64,000 nucleotides of DNA, taken from the NCBI GenBank assembly GCA_963844575.1, contig CAWJOU010000005.1, positions 1,364,001 to 1,428,000 of the forward strand, given 5' to 3'. Shown piece after piece: positions 17,754 through 25,429 of the stretch. Position 1 is the stretch's first letter; each line of letters opens with the position of its first letter. Position numbers and translations under genes: made by a program. The notes beneath the pieces were generated by a model, which saw only the letters and a list, made by a program, of their open reading frames with translations, did no database searches and was not told the origin of the DNA. Origin of the DNA: DASZUK01 sp963844575 (GTDB lineage Bacteria; Actinomycetota; Acidimicrobiia; Acidimicrobiales; RAAP-2).

Positions 17754-18170
17754 TCAGCCTGTTGACGAGCGGTGTTCGAGCACGAAGGGACGCACCGCTT
17801 CGACGACACGTTCGGCGATACCGGCAATCACGACCGCCTCCGCCGAACTGACCGGTGGCAGGTCGGCTGCGTACCGGCCGTCGATGACCCACGGGTCGAG
17901 TGCGTCGAGGTCGTCCTCGTCGATCGTTGGCCGTCGCTCTTCGGGGAATGTGCCAAGAAGCCTCGTGAGCCCATGAGACTTTGGGAACTGTCTGCCGATC
18001 GCGATCAACCCGGCCTTCAGCGCCTTTTCGGCGGCCTGTTGGGAGAGAAAGCAGGCGATTCGCGGCACGATGTCGTCGGCATGAAGTAGTGCATGCGCTG
18101 CGGCCAGATCCTCCTCTGCCAGCCGGTACCACCGGGCGGCCGGCGAGTCAGGCAGCGGGCCGTCGCTCAT
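17754..18170 (-). CDS. HEPN-domain ribonuclease toxin (MNT-HEPN module 2)
   Basis: 138 residues, helical HEPN fold. The segment RWYRLAEEDLAAAHALLHAD followed by IACFLSQQAAEKALKAGLIA is typical of the family, and FPKSHGLTRLLGTF corresponds to the R/K-x-H region. Expected to cut RNA unless AMPylated by the MNT partner just upstream, with which it overlaps by 23 bases. This copy is intact, unlike the one at 14.7 kb. Confidence 0.85.
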   Translation of the reverse strand: MSDGPLPDSPAARWYRLAEEDLAAAHALLHADDIVPRIACFLSQQAAEKALKAGLIAIGRQFPKSHGLTRLLGTFPEERRPTIDEDDLDALDPWVIDGRYAADLPPVSSAEAVVIAGIAERVVEAVRPFVLEHRSSTG

Positions 18171-18531
18171 AGACGACGATGCCGTGGTTCGCCGGTTCGT
18201 ACTCGGTCGTTCCGACGACTGATCGGTTTCGCTCGAAATCTGCGACGCTGGTTACGAGGAGGTCCCGGGGCAGATCCAGGGTCCGGGTCGCCCGTCGTAG
18301 TGCGACCATCAACGCGCGGCGCTGATCGACCGGAGCGTCATCGAGCACCACCAAGAGATCGAGATCGGAGTCAGGCCCGTCGGTGCCTTCGGCAACCGAT
18401 CCGAACAGGATTACCTTGGCCGGCTCGAATCGCTCGACGATGAGCGCGGTGATGTCATCGGCCCATTCCCTGAGCCGTCGACCATTCCATGACGACTTTC
18501 CGTTTCGGACCTCGTAGGTCGGCGACGGCAT
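18148..18531 (-). CDS. MNT-type nucleotidyltransferase antitoxin (module 2)
   Basis: 127 residues from the ATG at 18531, chosen because it aligns with the start of the 15419 paralogue; a GTG/ATG frame extends 6 codons further. Motif VILFGSVAEGTDGPDSDLDL carries the GS and DxD catalytic residues. Overlaps the HEPN gene. Shares its cassette with hicBA upstream. Confidence 0.85.
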   Translation of the reverse strand: MPSPTYEVRNGKSSWNGRRLREWADDITALIVERFEPAKVILFGSVAEGTDGPDSDLDLLVVLDDAPVDQRRALMVALRRATRTLDLPRDLLVTSVADFERNRSVVGTTEYEPANHGIVVYERRPAA

Positions 18532-18621
18532 CTGCCCATAATGCCCCATCGGCGCCGTAGTGACGAGTGGTGCCGGCTGGGGAATGGAGCCACTCCCAGC
18601 CGGTTTCCCGCAGCCTCGCGG

Positions 18622-18847
18622 TCAAAGAAGATTCGCCAAGCTCTCCCGGTCCATACCGGCATCCCGAAGAATCCCCCGCGAGGGTCCCCCGCTCGAGCTC
18701 TCGATGCAACGGAACGACGAGGGTGGTCGACCGTTCGGGGTTCTTCAAGAGGACGTGGCTTCCCCGCTGTCGAGTGGCACGCCAGCCGTCTCGTTCGAGG
18801 ACCTTGATCAGCTATGCACCGGACAGGACGGGCTGGCGGTCGCTCAC
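18622..18847 (-). pseudogene. hicA: hicA toxin with in-frame amber codon
   Basis: The frame reads VSDRQPVLSGA, then TAG (18812-18814), then LIKVLERDGWRATRQRGSHV and on through VVPLHRELERGTLAGILRDA to a TGA at 18622. Everything except the TAG fits HicA (catalytic His in RGSH; double-stranded-RNA-binding-like fold). The GTG at 18847 overlaps the hicB stop. GAG to TAG would be a single change, so this is a very recent loss, or translation starts at the CTG after the stop and gives a shortened toxin. Confidence 0.8.
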
Positions 18848-19068
18848 GCGGGAATCGGCAGCCTCCGCCGCACGACCCCCGCCCCGACCGACCGACCTTC
18901 CTCACGAAGCTCCTCGACGTAGAGCGCCAGGGCTTCCTGTGCGTTCGCTGCCGCTTCTTCGAGATCGTCACCCTGGGTGTGCAGCCCGGGTAGGTCGGGG
19001 GCGTAGGCGCTGTACCCGCCCTCTTCCTGCGGCTCGAAGACGAACTCGATCTCCGTCGGCTCCTCCAT
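18844..19068 (-). CDS. hicB: HicB-family antitoxin
   Basis: 74 residues: EIEFVFEPQEEGGYSAYAPD, LPGLHTQGDDLEEAAANAQEAL, the partial RNase H fold of HicB. There is no C-terminal DNA-binding domain, which fits the short HicB class. TACACT seven bases before the ATG suggests a leaderless promoter. Coupled to the hicA pseudogene by a GTGA overlap. Confidence 0.85.
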   Translation of the reverse strand: MEEPTEIEFVFEPQEEGGYSAYAPDLPGLHTQGDDLEEAAANAQEALALYVEELREEGRSVGAGVVRRRLPIPA

Positions 19069-19228
19069 GTCCGCAGTGTATGTCCGTCCCGAGGAGGGCC
19101 GCCCGCCGCGGGAGATCGTCGTTGTCCGGCTTGGAAGTGTGCAGTCCGATCGGTCTCCGGCGCTCTGTCGGTCGCCTATCGGATCGGTGCTCGGTAACTG
19201 AGCACTGGCGTCAGGTGGCGGGTCTCGG

Positions 19229-19396
19229 TCAGCCGTCCCCGGCCTGCACGACGGACGGCGAGTGTCGGAAGAACTGCTCGACGTCGTGCTCGTACGTGTA
19301 CGACGCGGGTCGGCGGCCGATGCTCCGTCGTAGCCGGACGGCGCGGACGAAGCTCTCGACGGCGCCGGCGCTGGTATAGCGGTAGTCGAAGCCGGT
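19229..19396 (-). pseudogene. Epimerase 3'-end remnant, copy f
   Basis: From the epimerase stop at 19229 to the GTAGCGGTAGTCGAAGCCGG element at about 19396, after which the tail of AbiEii begins. Same end point as copies a and b. No gene in 19069-19228. Confidence 0.9.
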
Positions 19397-19419
19397 TGCC
19401 GATCACTCTGGACGAAGTG

Positions 19420-20451
19420 TCACGTCTGGTTCGCGCCGTCGTTCTTCGGAAGGTCGGCGTTGATCGCGACCTGGAGCATGGCGACGCGGTCTATCACCCA
19501 ACCGAATTCCGGTGGCTCACCCCGGAACATCCCCGAGCTCGTCATCTCGGCGTAGTCGGCCGCCGCGAGCGCGTCGAGTCCGGTCTGGTCGGGGACGAGA
19601 CGGATCCCGCCCGTCGTGCAGTCTTCGTAGTGGGAAGTGCTCCTGGAGAAGTGGACGTTCTTTACGGCGACAACGTCGGCAAGGAGATCGCGGTCCTCGA
19701 GTGCGGCCTCCCCGACCTCATGCTCGGACAGCCGGGCCAGGTCGTACCAGTGGCGGGAGATCCGATCGGCCCCCCGGTCCCACTGTCCGCGGTTGCACTC
19801 ATCGTGGGCCAGGGTGGCTTTCTCCCAAAACGTCCGCGCCGCGGAGAGCACGTCGACGGTGGCAAGAGGAAGCTCCACGTCCTCGGTCGTGAGAAAGTCG
19901 GCCACGTACGGAGCGATCGTGTGGGACTCGCTCGGAACGACACGGTTGCGGGCCCCGAACTCCATCTTGACCCGCTCGGTGAGGTAACCACCTTCCTTGA
20001 TGAAACAGCTCGGGTAGTCGAGGACGACGGTCTCGTCGTCGAGCATGGTGACGCATTCGTTCGGGTTGTCGATGTAAGGAGCGAGGGCAGAACTGACGAG
20101 TGGCACCACGACCGCTTCGAGGTGGGCCTTTAGCTGGGTGCCGAGCCGTTCCCGGGCTTTCTTGGCGGCACTCCTCGAAGCAGGGAGCTCGGCGTTCGTG
20201 TCGGGATCGAGAGCGACCGTGACGTCGATGTCTTCGGAGAACCGGTCGATGACCCCGTAGATCTTCGAGAGCGAGGTACCGCCCTTGAAGGCCATCGGCG
20301 GCCGGTCGTCCTGGTCGAAGAGGACGTCGAGGGTCCAGCAGAGCCAGACGTCCTTCTCGAGGATCTTGGGCGGGAGGCCAGTGCTGGCAGCACATGCGGC
20401 GTAGACGTCGCGTTGCTCGTCGGGCCTCTCGAGCAAGAACTGGTCAGGCAA
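19420..20451 (-). CDS. abiEii: AbiEii-type nucleotidyltransferase toxin, intact copy
   Basis: 343 residues from a TTG at 20451 that overlaps the end of abiEi. The signature of the AbiEii/DUF1814 nucleotidyltransferases is present: FKGGTSLSKIYG (about 60-71) and SEDIDVTVAL. AbiEii toxins modify nucleic acid (tRNA in the case of MenT) and arrest growth; the antitoxin acts without direct binding (type IV). This toxin looks functional although its own antitoxin gene is frameshifted, so a second source of AbiEi would be needed. Confidence 0.9.
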   Translation of the reverse strand: MPDQFLLERPDEQRDVYAACAASTGLPPKILEKDVWLCWTLDVLFDQDDRPPMAFKGGTSLSKIYGVIDRFSEDIDVTVALDPDTNAELPASRSAAKKARERLGTQLKAHLEAVVVPLVSSALAPYIDNPNECVTMLDDETVVLDYPSCFIKEGGYLTERVKMEFGARNRVVPSESHTIAPYVADFLTTEDVELPLATVDVLSAARTFWEKATLAHDECNRGQWDRGADRISRHWYDLARLSEHEVGEAALEDRDLLADVVAVKNVHFSRSTSHYEDCTTGGIRLVPDQTGLDALAAADYAEMTSSGMFRGEPPEFGWVIDRVAMLQVAINADLPKNDGANQT

Positions 20452-21096
20452 TTGCCGGCTCGCTGACCATCTGGCCCGTCGAGGCCCCGGATCCGGGGTG
20501 CTCGAAACGGTAGAACTCGTCGCTCAGCCAGGCTGGCATCGCGTTGGTCTCCTCGCGCAGCGTCTTGAACTCCGCAACCGGCAGCGCGCCCCGTACCTGC
20601 GCAATGACCGCGGGGGTCACCTGCTTGGGGCCGAGGTAACGCAGCGCGCGCGCAGCGCGTCGCCGGCCGGGGTGCCCGGCAGCACCAGCTCTCTGGGGGC
20701 TGCGTGCCGGAGCTGCACGCTGAGCTGGCCGAGCTGCACGGTTCGGCTGTGGCCAGAAGTGAGGAATACCGGGGACAACGGGGCTTGGGTACTCAAGCCG
20801 AGCCGTCGGGCAGCTTCGGCGCCATGGACGGCGATCGACTCACCCCGGCTCTCGGCTAGCGCTTCGACCAGGGCCTGAGGCTGGGGAGGGACCGCGCCGA
20901 CGAGGCGGCTGGTCTTCGGCCGGTAGTAGACGCCACGGGCGGCGCGCGTGATCTCCCCAGCCCGCTCGAGGCGGCTGAGCGTCTGATCCACGGCCGCTCT
21001 CGTGCCATAGCGAAGCAGTCGGGACGTCGGAATCAGTGCCCCTGGTGTGGCCTGCTCGAACTCCCGTCGGATCGCCGTGGTGGTCGACATGCTCAC
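20444..21096 (-). pseudogene. abiEi: AbiEi antitoxin, frameshifted by a GC dinucleotide expansion
   Basis: The first about 145 residues match the intact AbiEi at 13473-14123 almost exactly (STTTAIRREFEQATPGALI), starting at GTG 21096. At about 20641-20655 the run GCGCGCGCGC is two bases longer than in copy 1, so the frame shifts (to RCVTSAPSR and stop). The remaining homology to copy 1 continues in another frame down to 20444. The winged HTH is retained, so a truncated DNA-binding protein may still be made. Confidence 0.85.
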
Positions 21097-21123
21097 GTCA
21101 GAAAGTGTAGCTAATTATCTGAC
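21097..21123 (-). promoter_or_regulatory. abiEi copy 2 promoter with inverted-repeat operator
   Basis: GTCAGA (21097-21102) and TCTGAC (21118-21123) form the same inverted repeat as at 14123-14151 although the spacer bases differ (AGTGTAGC instead of ATCATAGC). TACACT before the GTG is a possible -10. Conservation of the arms only supports protein binding. Confidence 0.6.
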
Positions 21124-21281
21124 ATGCGCCAACACGACGACCGAGCGATCGATACCGCCAGCTGTTGTCACGACTGTGACGGACCGCTCGGTCAATCCCG
21201 TCGGGACCGCCGGTGAGGGTTCTCCCTCGAGCTCGCTGCAAGGGGAGTGACGACGGGGGTGGACGGCCCCCATGCATCGAC

Positions 21282-22336
21282 TCAGCCGTCCCCGGCCTGG
21301 ACGACGGACGGCGAGTGCCGGAAGAACTGCTCGACGTCGTGCTCGTAGGTGTACGGGCGGGAGGCCGGCCCGATGCTCCGGCGCAGGCGGACGGCGCGGA
21401 TGAAGTTCTCGACGGCGCCGGCGCGTGGTGTAGCGGTAGTCGAAGCCGGTCGTCGGCAGCCGGCGGGTGTCGACGCCGCGGCCGTAGCGCAGGAGGCGAT
21501 CGAGCTCGGGCGGGAACTCGATCAGACCCGAGGCGGACGAGCGGGGCGGCGGCCAGCCGGGTGGGTGGACCGGCGGGAGGGGCAGGAGCCGGGTGCCGCA
21601 GATCGCGGCCACCTCGCTCCACGGCAGCTTGCCGTGCGCCGGCCACGTTGTAGACGCCGGGGATCCGGTGGCGGGTGACGTGCTCGAGGCGCGGACGACG
21701 TCGTCCTCCTCGACGAACTGCACGCAGCGGGTCGAAGCCGGCGATCGACGGGCAGAGCGGCCGCGAGAGGTTCTTGGCTGATCGGCGTGACGATGTCGGT
21801 GCCGAGCACGTTGGCGAAGCGCAGCAGGGTGACGACGCGTGCGGGTTGTCCTCGGCGAAGTCGCGGACGAGGCCCTCGACCTCGAGCAGGGAGCGCTCGA
21901 CCCGGGTGCGCGGCGGCGTGCGAACGCGGCGTGCTCCTCGGGGAACCAGTGCCGGGTCGGTGTCGGCCGAGCCGTAGACGAGGGTGGAGGACTTGACCAC
22001 GACCTGGCGCACCGGGATCCGGGCTGGCCGGCGGCGGCGAGGAGGTTCATCGTGCCGATGACGTTGATCTCGTGCAGGGCGCGGCCGGGCGCTGGGTCGA
22101 GTCGACGACCAGGAAGGTGTGGACGATCGTGTCGACCTGGGTGGCCCGGACGATGCGGGAGAGGATCGAGTAGGTCTGGTCGGCCGCGGACGAACTCGGT
22201 GCGCTCGAAGGGCGACCGACGGGTCTTCGGTGCCGAGGCCGAGGATCATCTCGACCTCGGGGTCGGACTCGAGGGCCTGGGCCATCCGGCCGCCCCAGAA
22301 GGTGTCGAGCCCGGTGATGAGGACGCGCCGTCCCAC
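21282..22336 (-). pseudogene. NAD-dependent epimerase/dehydratase, full length but multiply frameshifted
   Basis: The start VGRRVLITGLDTFWGGRMAQ has the Rossmann nucleotide-binding pattern. Later pieces (DQTYSILSRIVRATQVDTIV, VVKSSTLVYGSADTDP, GVYNVAG, LLRYGRGVDTRRL) match an SDR-type sugar-nucleotide epimerase but sit in different frames. Against the in-frame copies c and d, single-base differences occur near 21424, 21529, 21633, 21724, 21778 and 21840. This is the parent of the remnants at 3.8-19.4 kb. Either the gene is decaying or this stretch has sequencing errors. Confidence 0.8.
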
Positions 22337-22341
22337 GCGGC

Positions 22342-23254
22342 TCAGCCGAACCAGACGCTGCGGCGGTCGCGCAGCATGTCGTAGAGGGTCTCCTGCACCG
22401 GTGCCGGATGCTTCTCGGCCTCGTCCATGACCCGGCTCTTGGAGTAGCGCTCCTGGCCGGGCGGCACGTCGAAGGTGACCGGGTCGAGGACCCGCGAGCT
22501 TGAACTTGGCCGGGAAGTAGCCGAGCGACTCCGAGCGGGCCCGAGCAGCGAGCATGTTGGCGGTGACGGGGAAGTAGGGGACGCCGAGGGCCTTGGCGAG
22601 CGCGGGCAGCCGGAAGACGATCGGCATCGACTCCTCGGCGCCGACGCACGGCGATCGGGATGACCGGGACGCCGGCCCGCATGGCGATCTCGACGAAGCC
22701 GCCGCGCCCGAAGCGCCGGAGCCGGTAGCGGTCGGTGTAGGTCTTGGACGGTCCCTTCGTGCCCTCGGGGAAGACGAGCACGAGCTGCCCCTGGTCGCGC
22801 AGCAGCCGGTAGGCGTTGTCGGGATGGGCCGGCACGCCGCCGGCGCCGGCCCAGCAGCGTGCCGAGCCAGGGGACGCGTGCGGAAGAAGTAGTCGGCCAG
22901 GCCGTAGACGGGCCGGCCGAGCTCCTCCTCGATGCCGTGCATGATCACGGGCGCGTCGGACGGGATGGCGCCGGCGTGGTTGGCGACGAGCAGGGCGCCG
23001 CCCTCGGTCGGGGATCTTCTCGAGGCCCTCCCACTCGACCCGGAACCAGTTGCTTGTAGACGGGGTCGTAGAGCGCGTCGGGCCAGCTGGCCGCACGCGC
23101 TCGGAGCGGCCCCACTCGTCGACGTCGGAGCGGCGGCTCTCGTCGGCGGGCGGCGAGACGGTCGTTCGCTCGTCGGCGGGCAGCCGGAGGGGGACGATCT
23201 CGGTGCTCGGTCGGGCCGGCGCCGCGACTTCCCTGCGGGCTGCCACGTCGCCAT
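22342..23254 (-). pseudogene. Lysophospholipid (1-acylglycerol-phosphate) acyltransferase, frameshifted
   Basis: PlsC-type pieces in alternating frames: WFRVEWEGLEKIP, GGALLVANHAGAIPSDAP (an NHx4D-like motif, here NHAGAIPSD), LVLVFPEGTKGPSKTY (substrate-binding FPEGT) and GVPVIPIAV. It should acylate lysophosphatidate or a related lipid at the membrane. Ends at TGA 22342, six bases before the epimerase start, so the two form a pair. At least four indels break the frame. Same doubt about sequence quality as for the epimerase. Confidence 0.8.
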
Positions 23255-23265
23255 CGTACCGACCG

Positions 23266-23637
23266 CTATCCGCCGATCGGCAGCCTCCGGATCCGAATAC
23301 CACGGTTCTCGATAACGACGATTGCCCCCGCGTCGAGATCTTCTTCGAGGGCTGGCATGTTGGCGAGAAGGATCATGACCTGTTCATGCGGCCGGCGGCG
23401 GCCTTGCCGACGGTAGAGGATGACCGAGGGCACCGTGCTTTCTCGAGCGACGAGCATTCCGCCGAAGTCGGTGTCGGCCGAGATCAACACCCGTTGCTCT
23501 GCGGCAGCTCGGGCCAAGATTTCTTCATCGGCGGCCCGGGACAGCCCATATGCGGCCGCGTGCACAGCGTCATGTCCAGCCGCGACAAGACCATCGGCCA
23601 ACTGTGACGACAGGCACTGGTCGATGAAGAACCTCAA
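23266..23637 (-). CDS. DUF5615 PIN-like toxin
   Basis: 123 residues. MRFFIDQCLSSQLADGL carries the first PIN acidic residue; LISADTDFGGML gives the later acidic residues. The TTG start overlaps the stop of the DUF433 gene. DUF5615 proteins are PIN-like nucleases of VapC-type TA pairs. The stop lies 12 bases before the acyltransferase start, so this TA pair flanks the array locus on its upstream side. Confidence 0.85.
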   Translation of the reverse strand: MRFFIDQCLSSQLADGLVAAGHDAVHAAAYGLSRAADEEILARAAAEQRVLISADTDFGGMLVARESTVPSVILYRRQGRRRPHEQVMILLANMPALEEDLDAGAIVVIENRGIRIRRLPIGG

Positions 23638-23864
23638 GCGGGATCGAGCAGCGGAACCGTGCGCTCCTGGACCGCAGCGGCGGCGTAGTGCAAGGCCTCA
23701 GCCACGTCCGCAGGCTCGAGGGCTGGAAGAGCGTCCACGACCTCGTCTGCGGTCATCCCGTCAGCAACCATGGCCACAACGGTGGCGACGGGGATGCGCA
23801 TACCGCGAATGCACGGCTGGCCGCCCATCTGCCCCGTTTTCACCGTTATCCGTTCGAAGCGCAT
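23634..23864 (-). CDS. DUF433 antitoxin
   Basis: 76 residues. QMGGQPCIRGMRIPVATVVA with TADEVVDALPALEPADVAEAL is the standard DUF433 HTH fold. Partner of the DUF5615 protein; the overlapping genes are a well-known pair in which DUF433 binds DNA and blocks the nuclease. Confidence 0.9.
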   Translation of the reverse strand: MRFERITVKTGQMGGQPCIRGMRIPVATVVAMVADGMTADEVVDALPALEPADVAEALHYAAAAVQERTVPLLDPA

Positions 23865-23957
23865 CCGACGGCCTCCTCGGATGTCAGCGTACCGGCGCCC
23901 TTCCCGAGGTGGCGACGGAGCGAGCCGGCAGCCTGCTGCAGTTCGTCCGCCGTCGGG

Positions 23958-25307
23958 TCAGGGCCGTCCGGCGCCGATCAGGTCTGTGTCGTAGATCGGC
24001 GAGTACGAGACGGTCGTCCCGGTGTACGGGGCCTGGATGATCGTTGTGCTGCCGTAGGGGCCGGAGCCGACGTACATGACGACGTGGTCGATGATGCCGT
24101 CGCCGTCGAGGTTCTTGTAGAAGAGCAGGTCGCCGGGCTGGAGGGCGGCCAGCGAGACGCGGGGGATCGACGCGTACTGGGCTGTCGCGGTCCGCGGGAT
24201 CGACACGCCGGCCTGGGCCCACGCCCACTGGGTCAGGCCGGAGCAGTCGAAGCCCTGGCCGGGAGTCTCGCCGCCCCATGCGTAGGGGACGCCGAGCTGG
24301 CTTTCCGCGGCCTGGACGGCCGCGTCGCCGCCGCCGCTGGACGAGCCGCTGGCGCTGACCGTCGGCGGTGAGCTGCTCGAACCGCTACCACTCGAACCGC
24401 TGCTTCCGGAACCGGAGCTGCTCTTGCCCGACTGGCTGGACGTTGCGGCGGCTTGGTTGGCCGCAGTGGTGGCGGCCGCGCCGGCACTGGAGCCGCCGAC
24501 CGCGGTGGCAACGGCGACCGCGCTGGCGGCCTGTTGCGCGGCCTGTTGGCGGGCGGCGGCCGTCTTCGCCGCGGCGGCTGCCGCGGCGGCTGCCGCCGCC
24601 TGGGCCTGGGCTTGGGCGGCGACCTCCTGGGCCAGCGTCCCCTTCACCTGCTGCAGCGTCGCCTCGTCGGCCGCGGTGGCGCTGGCGTTCGCCTGCTCGA
24701 GCGCCTGGGCCTGTTGAGCCTGGGCCTGGGCCTGCTGCTCCTGGGCTTTCTGAGCGGCCTGGTCGGCCTGGAGCTTGTTCTGCTCGCCGACGAGCGCGGT
24801 CTGGTCGGCGACGACGTTGCCGATGACGGTGCTCTCGTACTCGGTCCGGGCGTCGGAGCTGGCCGCTGAGGTGGCGAAGAGGGCGGAGATCTGGGTGGCG
24901 GGGGCGCCGGAGACGTAGGCCATGACCGCGTCATGGGCCAGCTTCGTCTTGTCGGCGGTGATGTTTGCCTGGGTGCCGCTCAGGTCGGCGGCGGTCGTCG
25001 CGAGCTGGGCGTTGACGGTCTGCAACGCCTGCTGGGCGGCGTCGTACTGCTGGCTCAGCGCGGCGGTCTGCGCCTGCTCGTGGGCGATCGTCGTCGCGAG
25101 CGTCGCGGCCTGCTGCTGGGTGGCTGTGATCTGCGCCTGGGTGGGGACGCTGGTCGAAGTGGTCGAAGAGGCGGCCCCGGCCATCGGCGCGCCGATGGCG
25201 ACGAGGGCAAGCACGATGATCCCGCCGGCGAGGGCAGGCAAAAGCGTGCGGCGTGTGCTCCGACAATTCACAGCAGCCACTTCCGCAACAGTAACCCCTC
25301 GAGTCAC
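23958..25307 (-). CDS. NlpC/P60 cell-wall hydrolase with coiled coil
   Basis: About 449 residues. Several GTG starts are possible (25307, 25280, 25271), all ahead of the signal peptide (TLLPALAGGIIVLALVAIGA). Residues 45-240 form a long Ala/Gln-rich coiled coil, then a Ser/Gly linker, then NlpC/P60: Cys in GFDCSGLTQWAWAQ, His in IIDHVVMYVGSG. It should cut peptidoglycan stem peptides at the wall, like RipA-type enzymes; the coiled coil probably controls access. Divergent from the esterase gene at 25430. Confidence 0.9.
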   Translation of the reverse strand: MTRGVTVAEVAAVNCRSTRRTLLPALAGGIIVLALVAIGAPMAGAASSTTSTSVPTQAQITATQQQAATLATTIAHEQAQTAALSQQYDAAQQALQTVNAQLATTAADLSGTQANITADKTKLAHDAVMAYVSGAPATQISALFATSAASSDARTEYESTVIGNVVADQTALVGEQNKLQADQAAQKAQEQQAQAQAQQAQALEQANASATAADEATLQQVKGTLAQEVAAQAQAQAAAAAAAAAAAKTAAARQQAAQQAASAVAVATAVGGSSAGAAATTAANQAAATSSQSGKSSSGSGSSGSSGSGSSSSPPTVSASGSSSGGGDAAVQAAESQLGVPYAWGGETPGQGFDCSGLTQWAWAQAGVSIPRTATAQYASIPRVSLAALQPGDLLFYKNLDGDGIIDHVVMYVGSGPYGSTTIIQAPYTGTTVSYSPIYDTDLIGAGRP

Positions 25308-25429
25308 ACAATCCAAGGGGTTTAGCCAGTTCGGACGGCCTCGACGGAAGTCGTGAACACCGTACTTGCCGGGGCCGGTCGCGGATCGGCACCGGTCGGT
25401 GGGTGGGCAGGGCGCTCTAGGGTGCGTCC

